Origin: Siphonodentalium dalli
Lineage: Eukaryota; Mollusca; Scaphopoda; Gadilida; Siphonodentaliidae
DNA: 64,000 bases
Reading direction: 5' to 3'
NCBI GenBank assembly: GCA_032622095.1
Contig: CP136067.1
Coordinates: 78,578,705 to 78,642,704 of the forward strand
The notes below the pieces were generated by a model. It ran no database searches, had not been told where the DNA came from, and saw only the letters and a list, made by a program, of their open reading frames with translations. A program made the position numbers and the translations under genes. Below are positions 47,921 through 59,310 of the stretch, one piece after another (position 1 is the first letter of the stretch; the number at the start of each line of letters is the position of its first letter).

Positions 47921-50663
47921 CACCCTTCTCAGTGTGATACCATTTGTCCATTCGCGGTAAAACCAATGCCACCTATCCGAATGGGCGACAATGATGTGCT
48001 TGATAAATTAGAAAAGTTATAAAGGCGAAATACACCGATCAATGGTATGACCTACGTGTATTACATGTATTATGAATATCGATAAGTGTTGCAACGATGC
48101 GTACCACTGAAATTAAGGGAGTGCTTTGTGCATCATAGAGTCGCTCCTGTCCCAAATAGATCCTTTGACTGCTCAGATTCCCTCCGTGACGTGATTTTAA
48201 AGCTTAAACAAGTTCCTAGCGACGGTGCTGTTGGGTCGGGGCATATATTCATGGCTGCCATTTGGTCTGAAAAGATAAAATGTCCAGTGATTCGTTGATG
48301 AAACATTTTTGGATATACATCAGCATAGATCGCATTCTTAATAAACTAAGTTTCCCCTCTTATACCATGGCAGCAGAAAACTGCTGAAGCAATTACGTCT
48401 ATGTAACAACTAGTTTACCCCGTATTTACTAAATACTCCAAGATAAGTAGTTATTCCCTTAGGAAATGTTCAGATAATATGTTTAACAAACGGCAATAGG
48501 CCGCTTGTTGAAATTATTACCTGAACATTGTCCACAATTGACCAGGAATTAGTCTGCACCTGTATTATTTCTTCGGCTGCAGTGTCGTCTGCTTAAATTT
48601 CCTGAACATGCCTCAAATGAATAGACCATTCCAATGTATTGTTTTACAACTGGGTGGGAGAATCCATTCAGTAACGATAGGGTTAATAAACATATGGGCT
48701 CCCTTTGATGTAGGTCCCTGCGTCTATCACTTGTACCATTCAGTACCACTCGTAAAAGATTGAAGTGATACACTGACCACTAAAGAATTGTTTTATCCTG
48801 TTGATATAACGCGATGTTCTGTTCCTGCTATATCTTATCTGCGAATCTTGCCAGAGGGTCAAGTGCCTGATCGGTTAAAAACACTTTAGGCGAAGAAAAT
48901 CTTAACAGATCTGGTAACATGAACCAAAAATATTGCCACTGAGAACATAACCCCGCTGGGGATAAGGCCGTGCATGTGGAGCGATATGTTTACCACGCAG
49001 TGTGCGAATCTATAGTCTATCAACGGTCGCGCTATATGCGTCGGTAGAATGAAAATTGAGGCGAAACAAACACCCTGATAACGGATCCACAACAACCGTA
49101 TCCGGATGAGAATTTGATACTAACTGATGCAACTTAGCACAGATTTTGTAGTACATGGGTGACAAATGGGCGGGCCAGACGACATTTTGATTCAGTTGTG
49201 ATTTATTCATTCGCCCTGCGTATATTGTCAAGTGGTCTTTCTGTATTTTTTCAACTGGGCACATTCCAGTAGGCAACGGATGATATTTATGAATTCGAGA
49301 AAAACGGACAGCGCGTCATATTGTCGCGGTAACAGTCAGTGAACTGAAAAGCCATCATACTTTGCCAACCCCGATAATCTGACATTGGGAAATATGCCGC
49401 GTGAATATTTCATCAACTCAGTTCATTATCGATAAGTTAGACTAGAACGAAATCAGAATATTCGATGGGGGTAATATTCCCTGGTGTCGAGCTCAATTTC
49501 CAATTGGGGGGGGGGGGGGCGGGGGTACCTCCTCTGCGAAACAATGTATTTTATTATTGTGTGTCGACCCAGTTGTTCCTATTGTTTTTATATTGTTCAG
49601 AAGTTGGAACATTTAAGCATGGATACTAAACGTGGTCTATTGCCTTTATGGTGTCTTAAATTTCGAGATCTTGTTTTTGTGGTCAGTAAAACGAGTTGAG
49701 TCCAAAACGTCAACTACGTATAATACAGCAATTAATCCAGGTATAAATTCTGCGCAGTCATCCGATGGCACGTAAAGTGTTCAAAGAGCAGACACGGTGA
49801 CCATATCCACCGTGGCTCATGGGTGCCCTGGTCTGCCAATGTGTTTACCACAAATAACAGGGACTGATACAGCAATAGCGTTCTATCCTCGCAGAAAACT
49901 GAAAAAATATCATTACCAACAGAGCGCGTCATTTTAATAACATAGATATAAGGCCAACGATATGGTGAGAAAGCTGGAAGAAAGGAAAGAACAATACGGT
50001 GTGTTAGAGGCGCCATTGCCTGTCTCCTATCTCAGAACGCTGTATTGTATCTGTGTTCGACATCCAGGAAGCCATTATCAATTCACTCACAATACAACCG
50101 CTATCGGCACTATCGCCGTTTGATTGTCAATAAATTTGTTAAGATTCTGATAAAACATCCATATTGTTTTTAGATTCATCAATCATATTCGGACAGCAGC
50201 AAACTGAGAATGGAGAATAGGAAGGCACGGGTTTATTGTGGAGACCGTCATTACTAACGATTCAGGTGTCTGCGCAGATTACTTCCCTTGTCTTTGATCG
50301 ACCTTGTGAGTTTGATGAGGTTGTCCGGGGTCACTAACACCCGGCGATGGACATGACAGGAACAACATAAACCAGAGTGTAAAGTTCTCGCGATGCCGAG
50401 ATTTCAAACATGTGTTCCCTGTCAAATATAATGTATTTTATGAGGGTTTTGGTTCCTTGTTCTTTTTTATGACAAAATAAAACAACTCAGCTTAGACTCA
50501 GTTTAAAATTAAAGAGTCCCCACCTGAGTTGGCACAATAATGCTACAATATATGCGTATACCTAATATATATACTCACCAATAGTAACGAAATTATAATG
50601 AATAAACACGCATGCCTTGTGATATAGTAGAGGGACTATCATGGACCAATCTCACTGAAGCAA
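47921..50663. other. Unassigned region
   Basis: Several 60-95 codon ORFs on both strands show no domain. A run of 12 or more G lies at 49505. I see no repeat family shared with the rest of the window and no RNA gene. Confidence 0.35.
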
Positions 50664-50666
50664 GTA

Positions 50667-50804
50667 CAGTAATGCCCTAATTAATCGACTGCTTAACCAC
50701 CGCAGAATTATGGGTAACTTTTCAGGATTTAGTCAGAAATATGGCTTGTTGCCATTCATCGGAAAGCTCTCGGGTTAAGCAGTCGATTAATTAGGGCATT
50801 ACTG
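50667..50804. mobile_element. 138 bp mariner-type MITE with perfect 32 bp TIRs
   Basis: Starts CAGTAATGCCCTAATTAATC and ends with the exact inverse GATTAATTAGGGCATTACTG. The arms are perfect over about 32 bp. TA lies immediately outside each end (50665-50666 and 50805-50806). CAGT termini with a TA duplication fit the Tc1/mariner superfamily. Intact arms suggest a young insertion. Confidence 0.85.
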
Positions 50805-50924
50805 TACATTTGAAGCAATGAGCGTACCTACATAATTAGATGTATATATACGCCAGTACCAGTAATTGTATGGTCACAGATATAATTTTGAAGGAAGTGC
50901 ATTGTGCTGTTCCAATATAATGAC

Positions 50925-51060
50925 AGCCATGTGGTTAGGTTGTGGATAAGATCACCACAATCTGGGCTAGACGAGGTTGGCGTGGGTTCGAACCCCGACA
51001 TGGGCGAAAATAGGGACCGATTTTCAGGCTTGGTTTGAGTTAAGGGACATCTCAATGTGC
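50925..51060 (+). repeat. tRNA-related SINE head (A and B boxes)
   Basis: An A-box-like TGTGGTTAGGTTG near 50931 and a perfect B box GGTTCGAACCC at about 50985 are spaced about as in tRNA-derived SINEs. Flanks AGCCATG and CATGGGC are largely complementary, like an acceptor stem. No clear anticodon arm, so it is not called a tRNA gene. Confidence 0.45.
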
Positions 51061-51427
51061 CATTCTGATCGATGCATGGCCATTTCGATAAGAAATGAGA
51101 ATTGGTTCAAGCAAAGCACATTTGGAGCAAGGACCACTCATATACTAAGTGCGTGTGTCTTTGCGATGTAAGCGTGTTATATGCGTTACGAATTGTGTAA
51201 GTAATGTTTATGTTTTATTCCCCTGCTAATGACAGAGCGACTCATAATTTTTACGTCGCTAAATTCAAGAAACATTAGAATACAGAATTTTTATACTATA
51301 ATGACTGTAATTCATAGAAATGTATCTTTTTTTCCTCAAATTTCAGCACCATTTACACCGTATTATGGTCATATCAGAGACGAGTCGAAAACGGACAGTA
51401 AGAAAGAGCAACATAACCTCGTGCAAA

Positions 51428-51612
51428 TAGGTTAATATTGGACCTAAATATTCTCATGTATGTCCATATTGAACTTACTTGTTTCTGCAATAAGCTAATA
51501 GTGAGCATAGCCGTTATTCCGCTCAATGACGCGGGCCGCAGTGAAAACACATTATAAAGAGCTTGTATCTGGTTAGTCATGTCGCTGAAATGGGTTGATT
51601 AAATAGTGTCAA
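51428..51612. repeat. Repeat P fragment
   Basis: Holds TTGGACCTAAATATTC, CCATATTGAACTTA and CCGTTATTCCGCTCAATGACGCGGGCC in the order of repeat P (compare 20750-20900 and 36418-36560). It lies just outside element B. Confidence 0.55.
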
Positions 51613-51848
51613 TATGGGCTTATTTCGATGGACATATAGTCCCACATTGTACTTTTTTTAAAACAGTGTTTTTGGGTGGATACACACACATGCATGTAAT
51701 TTATGTATGTAAAATCCATGTATTCTATGTATTTTACATGGTCACACCAATCATTGATAGCATTAGTCGGCTGCGCGCGATCGGACAATTTCAACAGGCG
51801 AGACAAGTGAGCAGTTATAAGCCATTATCGAACTAACTGCTATCAAGC

Positions 51849-52694
51849 GTGGAACCCTCAACCAGCAGCGGTTCGGAGCAGACCAAGACCACAGTTGGAG
51901 GGGCTAAAGACAAAGAGAAACAGAAACAGAAAAAGAAGAAAAAGAAGAAGAGTCAGGGACACCGTCGCAGGGACGCCGAAAGAAGGGCCAGGTGGATTAA
52001 GAGGAAGGCTGAGAGACGCCCAGCTACCTCCCACTTGGTCCTCTCTGGACAGCTCCCTGGACAGGACCCACTCCCGGATGCCGCATCTACTGACTTACCA
52101 TCTCAGAGGCCGACTGAGAACACCCAGACAGCCTCTGCAGTAGATGCGGCACCGACTGTGATAACACCACCTCAACAGGAACCGACCGATGTCACCCCGG
52201 CAGTTCCTGTGATGGAACAGTCGGACCTAGAGATGGGGCTGCATTCAACACCACCGCAGAGAGAAGACTCTTTCACAGTCCCGGAGACGCCGAAGTACGA
52301 ACCGGAGTCTCCACCCAGGGAGAGCAGAACACCTGACGAAGCTCGATGTACTCTTCGACAATCTGAGGAGCCGGGTACTCGCTGCTTCAAAAAAAAAGAA
52401 AGGTACACCTTCACCAGAGCAGACAACGAATTGGTTAACAACGACACCATTTATACCGAAGCAGACGCTGATGACCCGACTGACGTAGAAGGCAAGATCG
52501 ACGAAGAAGGTCACCTCAGATATCGACAGATCAAGATCAATACCAACAGCACGAGCAACACCTCTCCCTCGGATGCCTCTTCGTCTGCACCACCACCGGC
52601 GAAGAGGCACAAGAAGAAAAAGTCTAAAAAAAAGATAGAGAATCCAATAATTGCTTTTTTGCTTTCTTTTTTTCTTGTGTGTTATCTAAATTAA
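51849..52694 (+). CDS. Lysine-rich low-complexity ORF in the retro-insert (N-terminus missing)
   Basis: An open frame of 281 codons counted from a GTG; it is also open back to the insert boundary at 51848. There is no ATG before codon 122, so the true start was lost by 5' truncation and the annotated start is only the edge of the open frame. Residues 20-57 are strongly basic (a run of seven or more Lys, then RRRDAERRARW). Residues 60-175 are Pro/Thr/Ser/Glu-rich. Residues 180-232 look more structured (RYTFTRADNEL, HLRYRQIKI). Residues 252-262 form a second Lys cluster (KRHKKKKSKKK), followed by a hydrophobic end that may be read-through into the 3' part. No zinc knuckle, endonuclease or reverse transcriptase motif is visible. 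It could be a retroelement ORF1-like nucleic-acid-binding protein or a retro-copied host gene. Lack of stops over 281 codons suggests the insertion is recent. Confidence 0.5.
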   Translation: MEPSTSSGSEQTKTTVGGAKDKEKQKQKKKKKKKSQGHRRRDAERRARWIKRKAERRPATSHLVLSGQLPGQDPLPDAASTDLPSQRPTENTQTASAVDAAPTVITPPQQEPTDVTPAVPVMEQSDLEMGLHSTPPQREDSFTVPETPKYEPESPPRESRTPDEARCTLRQSEEPGTRCFKKKERYTFTRADNELVNNDTIYTEADADDPTDVEGKIDEEGHLRYRQIKINTNSTSNTSPSDASSSAPPPAKRHKKKKSKKKIENPIIAFLLSFFLVCYLN

Positions 52695-52717
52695 AGGCCA
52701 AAACATGAGGGGTTAAG

Positions 52718-52739
52718 GAAAGGGCCTTTCGGCCCTTTC
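52718..52739 (+). other. Perfect 3' hairpin of the retro-insert
   Basis: A 9 bp GC-rich stem with a four-base TTTC loop, 24 bp after the stop codon. Terminal hairpins of this kind act as reverse-transcriptase recognition signals in some poly(A)-less LINEs; the role here is inferred. Confidence 0.6.
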
Positions 52740-53225
52740 GAAGATCCCGGGGTTAGCCCCCCCCCAATCACATTCCCTGCTATCAAGAAATTTCAGGACA
52801 GTCATAAATTCTTTCATGGATGCCAAAATGAATAAATCCTGTCTGATATCTATTGCTGTTTTTCACGAGTTTTAATTCATTTCGAAAAGTGGATTTGTGT
52901 CCGTCGATTTTATACTTGATTTGTTTCTCGTCATTTCAGGGTCATCCAAAATAAAAATAAAATGTGCATAATTTGAAGCTCTTTTAGGGCGATTGTGATA
53001 CACGAGTGTTTAATGTCCCATTAACAATCCGATATGCATGGTGCTCTCATGTCTTGAATAACAGGCATTGGAAAATAAAGACAGACAATACCGGTTCGTT
53101 GAGATTCCTCGGATAGTTTCAGAGCGAGCTCATGTGATAACATTCAATTGGGATTTCCATGCAAATATCCATTACAGCGCCAAAAAATGAATGCAGGTAC
53201 AGCATTGAAAGTAAAAAGAGTGACA

Positions 53226-53244
53226 CCCCCCCCCCCCCCCCCCA
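53226..53244. repeat. Poly-C run
   Basis: About 19 C. In element A the aligned site reads a short G-rich stretch (34602-34615, opposite strand), so the run expanded in B. Confidence 0.9.
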
Positions 53245-53404
53245 TTATCACCCAGAAATTACGTAACAGTATATGTTTCTCAAACCAAAGGTTGAACAAG
53301 TTCCTAACTGTCACAATTTTAGCTTGTACACGCTTGAATTATAACATTTTGGACCATAATCCATGATTGGGGGATGGGGCTGGTTCTCGAATGCTTCGAA
53401 TAAC

Positions 53405-53511
<107 letters not shown>

Positions 53512-54703
53512 GAGGGATTGTTTATTCCTCCATTCAAGGGAGATGTTATATACAACAATACATACAATTACATAATATAGAGACAATAATATGGGTTGCT
53601 ATATAGGATAACGTGTATCATATAAATAACAACGATGCTGTTTCACACTCCACGTGGGGGATGATACGCTGATTAAAAACAAAATGCATATGAATGAAAA
53701 ACATTCAATAAAAAGATCACCCTCGTTGTTGATGGTTGAGGTATCCAACACACTCATAGACTGACAGCCAAATGAATACATCAAGAAATCTTGTGGCGAT
53801 AGGCGACCCAGAATTAGGAACGTCGATAAATCGAAGATATTGATTATTCGATACCAGAAGTGGTTTTTGAGATCATTGATATGCGGAGAGAAGCAGTGCA
53901 AAAACATATGATCTACTTGATTATGGTACAATTGCCCGCAATGTTTGCAAAGGGAGTTGTTGTCGTATGTGGTCCTGTTGAGGATGTTAGCCATTCGAAC
54001 TGATATTGTGAGATATTTAAGATTGGCCCAACATAACTCCCACCCCCTCCAGAATGACATGCAACAACGCTTCACATTTCGAAAGAAATCTAGAGCAGCT
54101 ACATTGTCCACTTGACGAGGACGTCATATATTGTTTCACTAGCAATCCATTGTGGTTGGTTGGGAAAGAATCCCGTTTCTGCAAATGTGGTAAGGTACTC
54201 ATACAAGTTATGTTTCCACAGAATGGGGATAATATCTCCCAGAAATCCAAAAGGAGGGCGATTATACAGTAAGTACCCGTGAATATTGAACAAAAATATT
54301 CGAAGAGCTTCTCGATGTGTGTAAGGTAAATTTATCAGGGTACCCATGAAAGAGAGTTTCCTTTTCTCAATTTCTACTCTCAGTGGGTTGAGACCCAAAA
54401 GGGACAGGACAATTTCCGTGCTGAATTGTTTTGAGACACATGCGGTAAGTTCGTTCGAGTTGCAGGAAATTTGCTTCTGATAGCTGATACCATATCTCAC
54501 AGCCATATAAAGCTTTTGGCAGAACAGCATGCTTTAGTATGATCAGCTGAGATATATAGGCGATAGATATTTTCGTGGTGGCCGACCTGCACGCACCGAA
54601 AAAGGTTTACGCATTAGTTCACATGCTCTGTCTATATTTGGCTGACAATCGGACTTCTGGTTTTGGGGTATCCCAAGATGTACCATGCTCTACACTTCTT
54701 TGA
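53512..54703 (-). pseudogene. Non-LTR retrotransposon 3' end (C-terminal ORF2), frameshifted
   Basis: On the minus strand the order of motifs is that of a Jockey/CR1-like ORF2 C-terminus. VLPKALYGCEIW (about 54490-54530) is followed by segments split over two frames, including an IPILWKHNLYEYL-like helix (about 54175-54230). A 170-codon frame (53599-54111) then carries CKHCGQLYHNQVDHMFLHC, a C-x2-C...H-x4-C terminal zinc-finger motif. At least two frameshifts separate these pieces. It ends at the (TC)n tail. It interrupts element B (compare the continuous sequence of A around 34380-34480) and replaced roughly 90 bp of it. Upstream reverse-transcriptase catalytic motifs are absent, the usual 5' truncation. 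Confidence 0.75.
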
Positions 54704-54725
54704 GTTTGTAAATTTTGCGTATACA

Positions 54726-55045
54726 TATATAACACATGCAAGAGAGGAAAGGTGACGTATAGTTGGGAACTCGTAGAACTATATTAATAGACAACCTTTT
54801 TCCCCGAATGAAGACACACAGCAACACCACCTTCTGTACTCTCAAATTTAAAGCTGTAATACTATGTTCATAATTAATTGAATAGCATAAATTGCTGAAT
54901 ATTAGATTAATCGCTCGTAGCAAACAGACACGACAGAAATGACTGTCAACTACAATATTTATAAGTCAGGAGTGGCTTCGTGGCTTCATTTGTGGGGGAT
55001 CAGGACTCAGGGTGCTGCATGCCCCCACCCCACCCGTCGAGGAAA
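54726..55045. other. Extra segment in element B of unknown nature
   Basis: About 320 bp absent from the colinear part of element A. No inverted repeats, ORF or tail that I can identify. Confidence 0.4.
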
Positions 55046-55272
55046 TATGCAATTTGTAGTCCGTTAGCTTCCGGGATAATATAGCCCCCCCCCCAAGTTG
55101 GGGATCATAGCCCCTGCGTTGGGGAAATCATGGGGCCATCACTGGTATACAAATCAAGAGAAGACTGACAATGATTTAAACAGAAAGTCCAACATTTGGG
55201 TTATCGCGCGAATAATTATTTTAAGCGGCCTGCCGACTTCGTTCTGTCAACGGCTGTCTGCACGTTCAGAGC

Positions 55273-55581
55273 CAAACTCCATGCAGCGCCCTCTACGTTA
55301 GCCCTGCGATATATCACTGCCACAAGGATGGTACTTTGCGGACCGATACATCTATTTTTACATATCGTCGGAACTATATTTAGTCACCTATTATCTTATT
55401 TTGACCACCAAAATGATGGTAATTCTTTCGGTATTGATAAGAACAATATAGACTGAGCCAGATATAGACAATTTTAATCCTAAAACATAAGAACTAAGAA
55501 CACGTAAGAAATCCTTACCAAATGTCCTTATGGCGGTGATATATCAGCGGAGCGATGGGAGATAACTCTGCCTGGAGTTTG
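55273..55581. mobile_element. 309 bp MITE nested in element B
   Basis: The ends are inverse copies (CAAACTCCATGCAG at the left, CTGCCTGGAGTTTG at the right, one mismatch). Further paired blocks follow, such as GATATATCACTGCCA with its near-inverse at 55534-55548. A 9 bp duplication GTTCAGAGC flanks it (55264-55272 and 55582-55590), and element A has the uninterrupted site. A 9 bp duplication suits Mutator-like elements; this is inference. Confidence 0.75.
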
Positions 55582-55734
55582 GTTCAGAGCTTGGCTCACT
55601 GTGGTCAAACATAACCGCAATGATTGGGTTGTCAGCGGACACATATTACAATAATTGCATCCCTGTATGATCCCTGTAAATCGACAAATACACGACATTT
55701 ACAGAGATTACATGCATGTGTGTATCCACCCTTA

Positions 55735-57088
55735 TAGGTCAATATATATAGTCTATATTGGACGTTAAATAATGCCAATATGAGCTTATTTCGCTCATTA
55801 AAATATACACGTTGTGTGCCAATGTTCACGAGAACAGGTTGCCATGAGAGGTGACTCAAATGTCTGACACATACATAATAATTTGCGCTACACAGTATAT
55901 ATATTATAGTGTCATGTATAGTGATCAGAGTAGCATGTATACATCAATATCACATTATCAGTAAACTGATGAATGCAAAACAGTTTAGTAACATTTTCAA
56001 TATACAATTAAAGGCGTTGTGAATAGTATAATTTGTTCTGAACCTGAATCTCAAGTAGATATTTCGGACCAGTCCGTGGGTTCCGATATGTTTTACGTTT
56101 TCCAGTTTTGTCAATGTTTCTGAAAAGTGGTCAATAAAATAAAATAAAATGGCAAAACAATTGGTGGGAAGAATTTCTCACCAGCGCAAACACTGGACCC
56201 TAAATTTCAGGATCATAATATTTCAAGTGTTCAACACTGTCATGTATTGAGTTCGTAATTTAATTCTATAGAACAGAAATACTTTATAGTGATAGTATAT
56301 ACAAATGAATAATTAATATTTCTGGGTGGAGTCTGTTTGTTTCACTCGAACATCTGGATGACGGGATGCGCGCCCTCGAGCCATCTCCCCCTGGCTACGC
56401 TGAACCACACAAACAATAATATTAATATGCGTAATTAGTAATTAAACTGGTAAGTGTGGGTAACCGCACAAAACACATAATGTGACAGATCGGCTATCAT
56501 TGCCAGCAATAGATTCTGCGCGATTCACAAGGCTCATGACGTCACATTATAGGTTACAACACTTTGTTTCCGTTGAGAACTAAAATGCCCGGGGTGTATT
56601 ATCGGGAAAATGTCGTAAAGTGTACAGACTGATAGAGTCACGTTGGTTATCGACTTCCCCGGAATGCAACGTTTTCCCTTCCGACTCATCCAGATTTCCA
56701 GTGGCATTATGTTCGTATATATCGACGTGAAAAAAAATATATATTTACATACTAAGTGTGATTATCACTAAATCCAGCATTCTGATTGGTCGGCGCCCAC
56801 GTGGCTAGTTGCAATTATTTCTCGGTGAACGCGCAACAGCTCATAACTGCAGACTCATAATTACATCGACGCGTCATAGGTTTGGGAAAGACGAACGCGT
56901 AATGTTTTGGGCGCATTTGGACTCGCGCAGGATTGACTTAATAAATCGTCGGGTTTCAATATAAAGAGAAATTGTTCCTGTTAACTTTTGCCAAGGGTGC
57001 TATGGGATATTTTGGGCTGGTTTTGTCACGATACACTTTTCGATTTAAATATATTTACAAAGGTGGCTTTTTCGCTAAATGTATATAA
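55735..57088. other. Unassigned region
   Basis: No gene seen. 55764-55795 resembles 51602-51625 (CAATATG.GCTTATTTCG), so element B may sit inside a repeated segment. An AATAAAATAAAATAAAATGG run lies at 56138-56157. Confidence 0.4.
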
Positions 57089-57221
57089 ATATAAGGATTA
57101 ACTGTCATGTGGACTGTTTTTATGGAGATGTAACCGCGAGGTGAGTACACAAGTTATGACCACTCACCTCGCGGTTACATCTCCATAAAAACAGTCCACA
57201 TGACAGTTATAATCCTTATAT
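57089..57221. repeat. Near-perfect hairpin, 58 bp arms, 15 nt loop
   Basis: The left arm 57089-57146 and right arm 57162-57221 pair completely except for one 2-nt bulge (TTAACTG versus CAGTTATAA). Core pairs include GGACTGTTTTTATGGAGATG with its exact inverse, and ACCGCGAGGTGAGT with ACTCACCTCGCGGT. The absence of decay points to recent origin or maintenance. Confidence 0.9.
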
Positions 57222-57235
57222 ACAATCGCTGGTTT

Positions 57236-57350
57236 GACTTATTAAAGCCACATGGCGGTTTGAGCTCAAAAATACACTTTAAAATATTCGCTTTCGAATT
57301 TTGCCCGGTATCGAGCTAGGTATATAAATATATGAACTACTATTCTGTGG
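57236..57350. repeat. Dispersed repeat Q, copy 2
   Basis: Second copy of the repeat at 22030-22150 (AAGCCACATGGCGGTTTGAGCTC, AATATTCGCTTTCGAATT), immediately beside the hairpin. Confidence 0.5.
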
Positions 57351-59124
57351 GTATTTTATGTTATGTTGAACGCGGTGTTTGTGTTTCAAACAAACAACAG
57401 CTATGAATGTCAATGGTATGGATCAGAAAAGAGCGTTCCGTATTAGTCTATTTCTGATATGGTAGAAATTGCTGAAGTTTTCAGCAATAATATTTAAATG
57501 TTTTAATCTTCTGGTGAGTCTAGTGGCTGAGTAGCTGTTTCGTGGATTCTTTTCTCTCTGCGAAAAATTGAAAACATGCAGCTAGAAATTGGGTCAACAG
57601 TATACCGGCATTCACAAGGATAAAAATATACAAACGGGCTCCGCTTCTCCTGCATGCATGTAACATTTTTACGCAAATATACAACGAATATATTTTATTT
57701 ATGTCTTGTTGAAATCGACAATTGGCTTTGTCAATTGCTAATATGTGTGCATGTGTTTTATCGAGCTGGGATCCCCCGACATATAAGTGAATAATATACA
57801 CAACCAAATACATATAGGGAACTTGTCTCACACATATATACAAGGCGTGTGGTCTGAGCGTTCATCCGTGTGTATTCTATATGCACCATGTATGTGAATA
57901 TTCCAATGGGAATTTGACAGAAAATGTAACTAATCGTGAGCGCCATGCGAAATGGTGTATAGAATTACGGGATCTTTTTATCGTACAGCATTCCGACATG
58001 TCTAACCCTATGATTATGTTGTCACGTGGTATGACGGGGTGTCCACCGAAGATGATCATGCACTCAAATTGACTCCATTGTTGTTGAACAAGTTAAATAT
58101 GCTCGGGTAATTGTGCATAAGGACAAAAAGACTATTCATAAACGGAGAGCGTCCCATGGCAGAATACACTGTTCACAATATTTTGAATCATCACACCATT
58201 GTTATTTCTAAATCACCACTATATCAAACCCAACGCCTCCTTATCGTAAAGCAAAATGCGCGGAAGGCGGGACCGTCGTTTCTAAAATATTTCCTCGAAT
58301 ACAGGAGATCATGAGGGAAGACCAATTTCCGAGACACGACCTGTAGCGTACTTTGTCAACTATACGCCGAATTCGGGCATGTTGCAGCTTCATGCAATCG
58401 GAAGCCCGCCCAATATCACACACATGCAGGCGATACATGATTTCGGTCGACGACTATTTATTGGATTGGACGTGGTTGACGGTCTATACCAAATGTACAT
58501 ATTGATGTTTACTGCCATGGTTACGTAGAGTATTTCGTTAGTCAAACGCCCCCCCCCCCCCTTGGATAATGGGTATATATTTGAAGAACAGCAGAACGAA
58601 TCAGCAGTGGCGCGATCAGATGTGCTGTCTATATGCGTTAGGCATGTTCAATTTCGAATCACAGACTCCACCCCCTTGGACCAGCACCAACTCACAATTC
58701 TTGAGAAACTGCACCAGCCACCCATGCAATTGCATGGTTATAATTTAGAAGTAATACTCCGATATTTGTTCGGGCAATGCAAGTATCCGGGGTTTCGCTA
58801 GTCTATATATAGCATTTTAGCACAGGCATGAAAATATGCAACTCATCGTTTAAATAACATATATTTTACATTACTTATTAATGGGATAAGTGAATTATAA
58901 AAACAGTCTCAACCTAAACAACGTCGATCTTATTTTAGCCTAAATATATTTCACATGAAACTTTAGTGCAAATGGTCCTTAATATTAATTCCCCGTCGGC
59001 CGTGGAAGTAACATGATATTAATTAGAGGTGATGTTTCATGAGTATCAAATTAACATAAAACCTAAAACGCTGCAGAACTATACTTGGAAAGCATCACCC
59101 TGACAATGTGAACATCCAAATATA
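57351..59124. other. Mostly unassigned; possible zinc-knuckle remnant
   Basis: No intact gene. At about 58345-58430 on the plus strand a short frame reads CQLYAEFGHVAASC, a CCHC-knuckle-like pattern with Tyr in place of the second Cys, preceded in another frame by coding-like sequence. It could be a decayed retroelement ORF1. A run of about 13 C lies at 58549. Confidence 0.25.
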
Positions 59125-59310
59125 TAAGGAGAGAGAGATAATGTTTATTCCTCCAACACATGAAGATATTATATATACATGAGTGAATTGCACAGTCGTG
59201 CGCATGACCAATGGCGGGTTTGTCTCCAATTCCTGCATGCGTAAAGTAGCATGGATCATCTGAACTTAATGGGCGCAAGTTTTTCATAAATCCAGCCAAA
59301 AATGACAAGA
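59125..59310 (-). repeat. Short 3' tail of a (TC)n-ended non-LTR element
   Basis: The plus strand reads GAGAGAGAGATAATGTTTATTCCTCCA, nearly the same as the retroelement edge at 53500-53535. The minus strand is thus an element 3' end with a (TC)n tail. The 81-codon minus ORF is probably its 3' non-coding part. Confidence 0.5.

Larger units (their letters stand above)
51837..52787 (+). mobile_element. 5'-truncated retro-insert inside element B
   Basis: An 11 bp direct repeat CTGCTATCAAG (51837-51847 and 52777-52787) brackets a segment absent from element A at the corresponding point. The insert opens in mid-reading-frame, carries the lysine-rich ORF and then a short 3' part with a perfect 9 bp stem hairpin (52718-52739, GAAAGGGCC-TTTC-GGCCCTTTC) and a C-rich end; there is no poly(A). 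The long variable target duplication and 5' truncation point to insertion by a LINE-type machinery. Which element it belongs to is unknown. Confidence 0.7.

Noticed and set aside
50925-51010. Functional tRNA gene
   Set aside because: A and B boxes are present, but the anticodon arm and regular stems cannot be drawn.
52172-52610. Minus-strand ORFs of 92 and 121 codons
   Set aside because: Shadows of the compositionally biased plus-strand ORF in the retro-insert.
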